Notes under the pieces: model-generated
Seen by the model: only the letters and a program-made list of their open reading frames with translations
What the model was told of the DNA's origin: nothing
Databases searched by the model: none
Shown here: positions 59,948 to 64,000 of the stretch, piece by piece
Layout of the letters: the number at the start of each line of letters is the position of its first letter
Numbering within the stretch: position 1 is the first letter of the stretch
Made by a program: the position numbers and the translations under genes
NCBI GenBank assembly: GCA_900756155.1
Contig: CAAEJV010000033.1
Coordinates: forward strand, 1-64,000
Direction: 5' to 3'
From: Pasteurellaceae bacterium
GTDB lineage: Bacteria; Pseudomonadota; Gammaproteobacteria; Enterobacterales; Pasteurellaceae
DNA length: 64,000 bases

Positions 59948-60413
59948 CCGTTTTCTCCTTTTTTCTACGTTGTGAATCAAAGTAATACCTGATCTTTTTA
60001 CACCATCAGGCCTTTAATATTTTGTCCGTAAAAGAGGACTATGGATTAATTCTAGTACAAGACAAGATTTAAAACTGGGAGGCAGATCACATTTTGGTGG
60101 TGAGAAGGAAAGGTAGAGAAAATTGATTTGATAGGTGAAAAAAAACAAAGTACAGAAAAACTCATTGAAAAAAGACCGCACCTGAATGGATAAAATCAAA
60201 GTGCGGTGACGATTTTCTTTATTTTTGACATAGACACTCCAAGTATACAAACAATAAAAAACAACTATAAATAAGTATTATGGATTGTAAGGATATAGTG
60301 AGAAAGAAACTATGATCTTGCTCAATAAAAGGTTAAACAGTCATGAGATAAAAATAAAAAAACACTATATAAATCAATATACAATGTTTTGAATTTAATC
60401 TAATTAGGGAAGT
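59948..60413. other. Gap of 466 bp with a degenerate USS hairpin
   Basis: The stretch contains the class 2 USS pair at 60175-60207 and AT-rich sequence otherwise. A 78-codon frame crosses the hairpin but lacks a ribosome site. I see no gene. Confidence 0.6.
60175..60207. repeat. USS-pair hairpin, class 2 loop, copy 2 (decayed)
   Basis: ACCGCAC-CTGAAT then GGATAAAATCAAAGTGCGGT: the right arm is perfect, while the left has mismatches to the stem. The interior GGATAAAATCAAAGTGCGGT is identical to that in 58416-58435, 1.8 kb away. Confidence 0.8.
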
Positions 60414-61349
60414 TTAAGAATGAAGAAATTGATTCACGCGTTCAAGTACGGCTTTTCTCACGTAATCCTTTTCAAAAAGGATTTCATGTTTTGCTTGAGG
60501 TACAAGCATAGATTCTGCATGCGGAAAAAGTGCGGTTAATTTTTCAAGATTTTTGTTATCCACAATTTTTTCTTTTTCCGCTTGTAAAATAAGCACAGGT
60601 GTTTCCACTCTTGGAATGATTTTAGGGAGCGCTTTGATTGCATTTAAACATAAATGTACCCAGCGGAAAGTCGGGCCGCCTAAGTGAATAGCAGCGCGTT
60701 TTCGATTAACTCGGTTCATCCATTTCATTCGCGTTTTAGAATGGCTAAGTTCATTAAGGTTTAAATCTGCCGGTTTGTAATGTCCTTTACCAAAAACATA
60801 ACGATGACCTTGACCAAATGCCATCATCGTTGCAATGATGAGTTCATCTCGTAATGGATGTTTCATGGGAACACCAAAGAAAGGCGAAGAAAGCACGGCC
60901 TTTTTAATCTGATGATCGTAATTAGCCAGATAATAAGTGGAAATCAAAGCGCCGAGGGAGTGGGCGAGAATATATTGGGCTTGATAAGCATAAAGTGCGG
61001 TCGTTTTTTCAATGATTTTTGCCATATCATCGGTATAAAAACGAAACTCATCTAAATGCCCTTTTTGAGGAATAATCCGCTGTGAATAGCCTTGTCCTCG
61101 ATGATCAAAAAGCAAAACATCATAACCTTGTTGGTAAAAATCATAAGCCAGCTCAGTCCATTTGAGCATATTTTCTGCTCGACCATTCACCAAAATCATC
61201 AATTTTTTGACCGCACTTTCAGGCTGAACCAAATGACGATAAGCCAATTTGATATTTCGTTCGCCAGAAAGATATTGCGTCGGAAATTGCTCAAAAAAAG
61301 GCAATAACTCTGCAAGAGCAAATTGATGAAAATGAGGTTCTCTGATCAT
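60414..61349 (-). CDS. pldB: Lysophospholipase L2 (alpha/beta hydrolase)
   Basis: PldB deacylates lysophospholipids at the inner membrane. The 311-aa alpha/beta hydrolase has the nucleophile serine in ILAHSLGALIS, an oxyanion region LLFDHRGQGYSQR, the catalytic Asp in VLILQAEKEKIVDN, and His in QAKHEILFE. The LAYDFYQQGYDVLLFDHRG block is close to E. coli PldB (340 aa), which is longer at the N-terminus. It is followed downstream by the gap at 59948-60413 and contains three uptake signals. Confidence 0.88.
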   Translation of the reverse strand: MIREPHFHQFALAELLPFFEQFPTQYLSGERNIKLAYRHLVQPESAVKKLMILVNGRAENMLKWTELAYDFYQQGYDVLLFDHRGQGYSQRIIPQKGHLDEFRFYTDDMAKIIEKTTALYAYQAQYILAHSLGALISTYYLANYDHQIKKAVLSSPFFGVPMKHPLRDELIIATMMAFGQGHRYVFGKGHYKPADLNLNELSHSKTRMKWMNRVNRKRAAIHLGGPTFRWVHLCLNAIKALPKIIPRVETPVLILQAEKEKIVDNKNLEKLTALFPHAESMLVPQAKHEILFEKDYVRKAVLERVNQFLHS

Positions 61350-61360
61350 AATTTTCTAAT

Positions 61361-61388
61361 GAAAAGGGCGTAGTGAATACGCCCTTTG
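61361..61388 (-). terminator. Terminator after asd
   Basis: AAAGGGCGTA (61363-61372) and TACGCCCTTT (61378-61387) form a 10-bp stem with a 5-nt loop. On the minus strand it ends CCCTTTTC. It lies 15 bp past the asd stop codon and before pldB, which therefore needs its own promoter. Confidence 0.82.
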
Positions 61389-61403
61389 TCGTGAAAGTAA
61401 AAC

Positions 61404-62519
61404 TTATGCCACCAATTGTTTTAAGATACGGCGAACTGGCTCTGCAGCACCCCATAATAATTGGTCACCTACAGTGAATGCTGCTAGGTATTCTGGACCC
61501 ATTGCCAATTTACGTAAACGACCAACCGGTACGCTTAATGTACCTGTTACTTTAGCTGGGGTTAATTCACGTAATGTGGTTTCTTTGTCATTTGGAATCA
61601 CTTTCACCCATTCGTTGTGAGACGCTAAAATTTGTTCAATTTCTTCTAATGGTAAGTCTTTTTTCAGTTTAATAGTGAATGCTTGGCTGTGGCAACGTAA
61701 TGCACCAATACGTACGCATAAACCATCAACAGGAATTGGATTGTCGCTTAAACCTAAGATTTTGTTGGTTTCTGCATAGCCTTTCCATTCTTCTTTAGTT
61801 TGTCCGGTTTCTGGAAGAAGTTTGTCAATCCAAGGGATTAAACTACCACCTAATGCCGCACCGAAGTTATCCGTTGGGAAGCTATCAGAACGCATTTCTG
61901 CAGTCACTTTACGTTCAATATCTAAAATTGACGAAGCAGGGTCTTTTAATTCACTTGAAACCGCTTGTTCTAATAAGCCCATTTGTGAAATCAATTCACG
62001 CATATTTTTTGCGCCCGCACCTGAAGCCGCTTGGTAAGTTGCGACAGATACCCATTCCACTAAATCTTTTTCAAATAAACCACCGATAGCCATTAACATT
62101 AAGCTCACGGTACAGTTACCGCCTACAAAAGTTTTGATGCCTTTTTTCAAGCCTTCAGAAATTACGTGTTGATTTACTGGATCAAGCACGATAATTGCAT
62201 CATCTTTCATACGTAGTGCAGAAGCGGCATCAACCCAATAACCATCCCAACCTGTTGCTTTCAATTTTGGATAAACTTCATTGGTATAGTCGCCACCTTG
62301 GCAGGTCACGATAATGTCTAATTTTTTGAGTTCATCAATGTCGAATGCATTTTTAAGCTCACCCGCCTCTTTTCCTGCAAACACAGGCGCTTTTTGACCT
62401 GCTTGAGAAGTGGTGAAGAAAACTGGATTAATATTGGCAAAATCTTGCTCTTGCACCATACGATCCATTAATACGGAGCCGACCATTCCGCGCCAACCGA
62501 TAAAACCGACGTTTTTCAT
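61404..62519 (-). CDS. asd: Aspartate-semialdehyde dehydrogenase
   Basis: Asd reduces aspartyl phosphate to aspartate semialdehyde, the branch point to lysine, diaminopimelate, threonine and methionine. The 371-aa protein is the longer gamma-proteobacterial form. The NADP loop is [16 protein letters not shown], the catalytic Cys is in [13 protein letters not shown] near residue 136, and [10 protein letters not shown] holds the substrate-binding residues. It has its own terminator. Confidence 0.97.
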   Translation of the reverse strand: MKNVGFIGWRGMVGSVLMDRMVQEQDFANINPVFFTTSQAGQKAPVFAGKEAGELKNAFDIDELKKLDIIVTCQGGDYTNEVYPKLKATGWDGYWVDAASALRMKDDAIIVLDPVNQHVISEGLKKGIKTFVGGNCTVSLMLMAIGGLFEKDLVEWVSVATYQAASGAGAKNMRELISQMGLLEQAVSSELKDPASSILDIERKVTAEMRSDSFPTDNFGAALGGSLIPWIDKLLPETGQTKEEWKGYAETNKILGLSDNPIPVDGLCVRIGALRCHSQAFTIKLKKDLPLEEIEQILASHNEWVKVIPNDKETTLRELTPAKVTGTLSVPVGRLRKLAMGPEYLAAFTVGDQLLWGAAEPVRRILKQLVA

Positions 62520-62657
62520 GAATTTTTCCTTATTTTATGTTGTGTTGAATGGGTCTATTAATTACAGGCTTTACGCTACAAAATCAAGCTTTTTTAGAAA
62601 AAATGAGGCTTTGTTTAATTTTTCTCAATAAAAAATCCCCTTTCGGGGATTTATTGA

Positions 62658-64000
62658 TTATTTATCTGCTTTTTTCGTGGTTTTCTTTACTGGTTTTTTC
62701 GGCTCAGATTTACCTTCAGATTTGACCGCACTTTTCTTTGTTGTGGTAGACTTGGTGGTCTTCTCTTTTGTGGTTGCGGATTTAGTTGCTTTTTTCTTTG
62801 GCTTTTCAGCTAAATTTGCCGCTTTCCACTCCTCAAATTTTTCAAGTAACACTTTACCCATTGGGCTTGGATCGCCTGTAAATAAAGTTTGTAAGCCGTT
62901 ATTTTCAATAATATGACGACGAAGTTCTAAACGTTCTTGATGGTTTTCTGCTAAACGAATTGCACGTTCAACATATTCATCTACCGTATTTGCAATTAAC
63001 CATTCCGGTAAACCTAAACGTTTGAATAACCCTTCATCAATATGTTCATGCACTTCTGCACCGGTTTTACATACGCCCACTAAACCTAATGTCACCATAT
63101 CAATAATGCCATTCGTGTTACCAAATGGGAATGGATTCACCATCATATCGCAGTTATGCAAAATACGAAGATATTGATCATAAGGCGCATGTGGATAAGC
63201 TGTCGCATCATTGCCTAAATAAGATTTAATAAAACGCTCAACATAAGGATGTGTCACACCACTAGATTGACCTAATGCAAAGTGGAAATGCACTTTCACA
63301 TTTGCACGATCACGAATGGCTTTTAATGCTGCCAAGAAATAGGGGTTAAGCTTCATTGTAGTTGAAGCAATACCAATATTCACCACTTCAGGATTTTCAC
63401 GTAAACGATATTCTACGTGTTGTGGTGCAAGTGCTGAAGGCACATAAGGTAAGGCATCTTTCGGTAAACGCAATAATTGCTCACTGAAGCATTTTTCAGA
63501 ACCCACATAATCATCTTCTACAATCACATATTCAATAAAATCAGAATGTGTCGTAGCTGGGTGACCTAAAGCAATCACTTGAACTAGTGCAAGGCGTGTA
63601 TTGCTTGCAAAAATAGTGGTTAAATCCATCCCAATACTTGGCATATAAAGAACCGCAGCACCATTTTTTTCACAAATCTCTTTTAATTCATTCAATTTAC
63701 CAAAAATATTATCGCCTTTTAATAAATGGAATTCATCAAACACCGCTTGACCTGCTGCATCTACAGCTTCATTACCCACACCAATTAAATGAAAACGCTC
63801 ACGCGCAGCAATCATTGAGGTGGAATGCGTACGGTAAATTGAATGGGATGAATGGAAATGTTCCAATAATACGACCATAACTGGTTTGCCATCACGTTCA
63901 CCTAATTTCGTAACATCGCGATCTACCCATCCACCTTGCAATAAATGACGACGAATAACTTGGTTTAATGCTTTTTTCACCCAATGTTTATTTTCAGCAA
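62658..64000 (-). CDS. HMW1C-family N-glycosyltransferase, 3' part (5' end outside the window)
   Basis: HMW1C enzymes attach glucose or galactose to Asn of adhesins in the cytosol before secretion. The visible 447 codons run to the window edge in frame (AENKHWVKKALNQ), so the N-terminal helical domain lies outside; the apparent start at 63980 is an internal GTG. The GT-B domain matches the Actinobacillus enzyme: VVLLEHFHSSHSIYRTHSTS, ALGHPATTHSDFIEYVIV, NPFPFGNTNGIIDMVTLG and CKTGAEVHEHIDEGLF. Unlike that protein it has a basic tail of about 50 residues rich in Lys and Thr. The adhesin substrate is not in the window. Confidence 0.9.
   Translation of the reverse strand, partial: AENKHWVKKALNQVIRRHLLQGGWVDRDVTKLGERDGKPVMVVLLEHFHSSHSIYRTHSTSMIAARERFHLIGVGNEAVDAAGQAVFDEFHLLKGDNIFGKLNELKEICEKNGAAVLYMPSIGMDLTTIFASNTRLALVQVIALGHPATTHSDFIEYVIVEDDYVGSEKCFSEQLLRLPKDALPYVPSALAPQHVEYRLRENPEVVNIGIASTTMKLNPYFLAALKAIRDRANVKVHFHFALGQSSGVTHPYVERFIKSYLGNDATAYPHAPYDQYLRILHNCDMMVNPFPFGNTNGIIDMVTLGLVGVCKTGAEVHEHIDEGLFKRLGLPEWLIANTVDEYVERAIRLAENHQERLELRRHIIENNGLQTLFTGDPSPMGKVLLEKFEEWKAANLAEKPKKKATKSATTKEKTTKSTTTKKSAVKSEGKSEPKKPVKKTTKKADK

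Noticed and set aside
60014..60250. 78-codon minus-strand frame
   Set aside because: It crosses the decayed USS hairpin, lacks a ribosome site and shows no conserved features.
63978..63980. Start codon of the glycosyltransferase
   Set aside because: The frame stays open to the window edge with conserved residues (ENKHWV) before this GTG, so it is internal.

Overview
The window is chromosomal DNA from a gamma-proteobacterium of the Pasteurellaceae, most likely a Haemophilus or close relative such as H. parainfluenzae or Aggregatibacter. Three things point there. The 9-mer AAGTGCGGT or its complement, the Haemophilus-type DNA uptake signal sequence (USS), occurs roughly 40 times. The gene blocks (gpsA-cysE, rhodanese-secB, ansB-dcu, tamA-tamB-gppA, luxS) have H. 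influenzae-like protein sequences. The DNA is moderately AT-rich. It is mostly core genome with a few clearly accessory insertions. There is no prophage, transposase, rRNA or CRISPR array.

Layout. 1-600: the 5' end of tuf behind a Thr-Tyr-Gly-Thr tRNA operon, the same order as E. coli thrU-tyrU-glyT-thrT-tufB, with coaA divergent. 1.8-7.9 kb: cydDC and gyrB. 8.0-9.4 kb: an organophosphate antiporter. 9.5-10.9 kb: a LemA/DUF3137 pair. 11.3-17.6 kb: a hydrogenase-2 operon hybOABCDE behind a textbook FNR-activated promoter. 17.7-23.3 kb: serA, rpiA, hemW and lon, the last with a clear sigma-32 promoter. 23.5-29.5 kb: a DUF535 protein, a YfcC-type carrier, a DUF3108 protein, a Dcu carrier and ansB. 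29.7-35.8 kb: rhodanese, secB, gpsA, cysE, an inserted module of two paralogous membrane proteins, an aroE-like gene and udp. 35.8-39.8 kb: a HerA-like ATPase and a yiiM-ychJ-yihY-dtd operon. 40-47.2 kb: tamA-tamB-gppA. 47.2-50.7 kb: a PRD protein, yqaB-yqaA and luxS-purT. 50.8-53.5 kb and 56.7-57.8 kb: AT-rich accessory islets. 53.6-56.3 kb: tyrosine permease and tyrosine phenol-lyase. 58-64 kb: a His-rich lipoprotein, an aldehyde dehydrogenase, pldB, asd and the 3' part of an HMW1C-type N-glycosyltransferase.

Metabolically the window carries much anaerobic machinery: hydrogen uptake (Hyb), C4-dicarboxylate exchange (Dcu), asparaginase feeding aspartate and fumarate, and assembly of cytochrome bd (CydDC). 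Tyrosine breakdown to phenol, pyruvate and ammonia sits behind a CRP site.

The most unusual parts are the small accessory modules. Between cysE and the aroE-like gene, two related membrane-protein genes are bracketed by copies of the cysE 3' end; the outer two copies differ only at synonymous positions. In the islets at 51-53.5 and 57 kb, small immunity-like genes follow short truncated reading frames that look like toxin tails. Their 3' ends carry a 60-bp hairpin made of an inverted USS pair with a conserved loop. My inference is that these are immunity-type cassettes shuffled by natural transformation. The repeats and reading frames are seen directly; the functions and mechanism are not proven.
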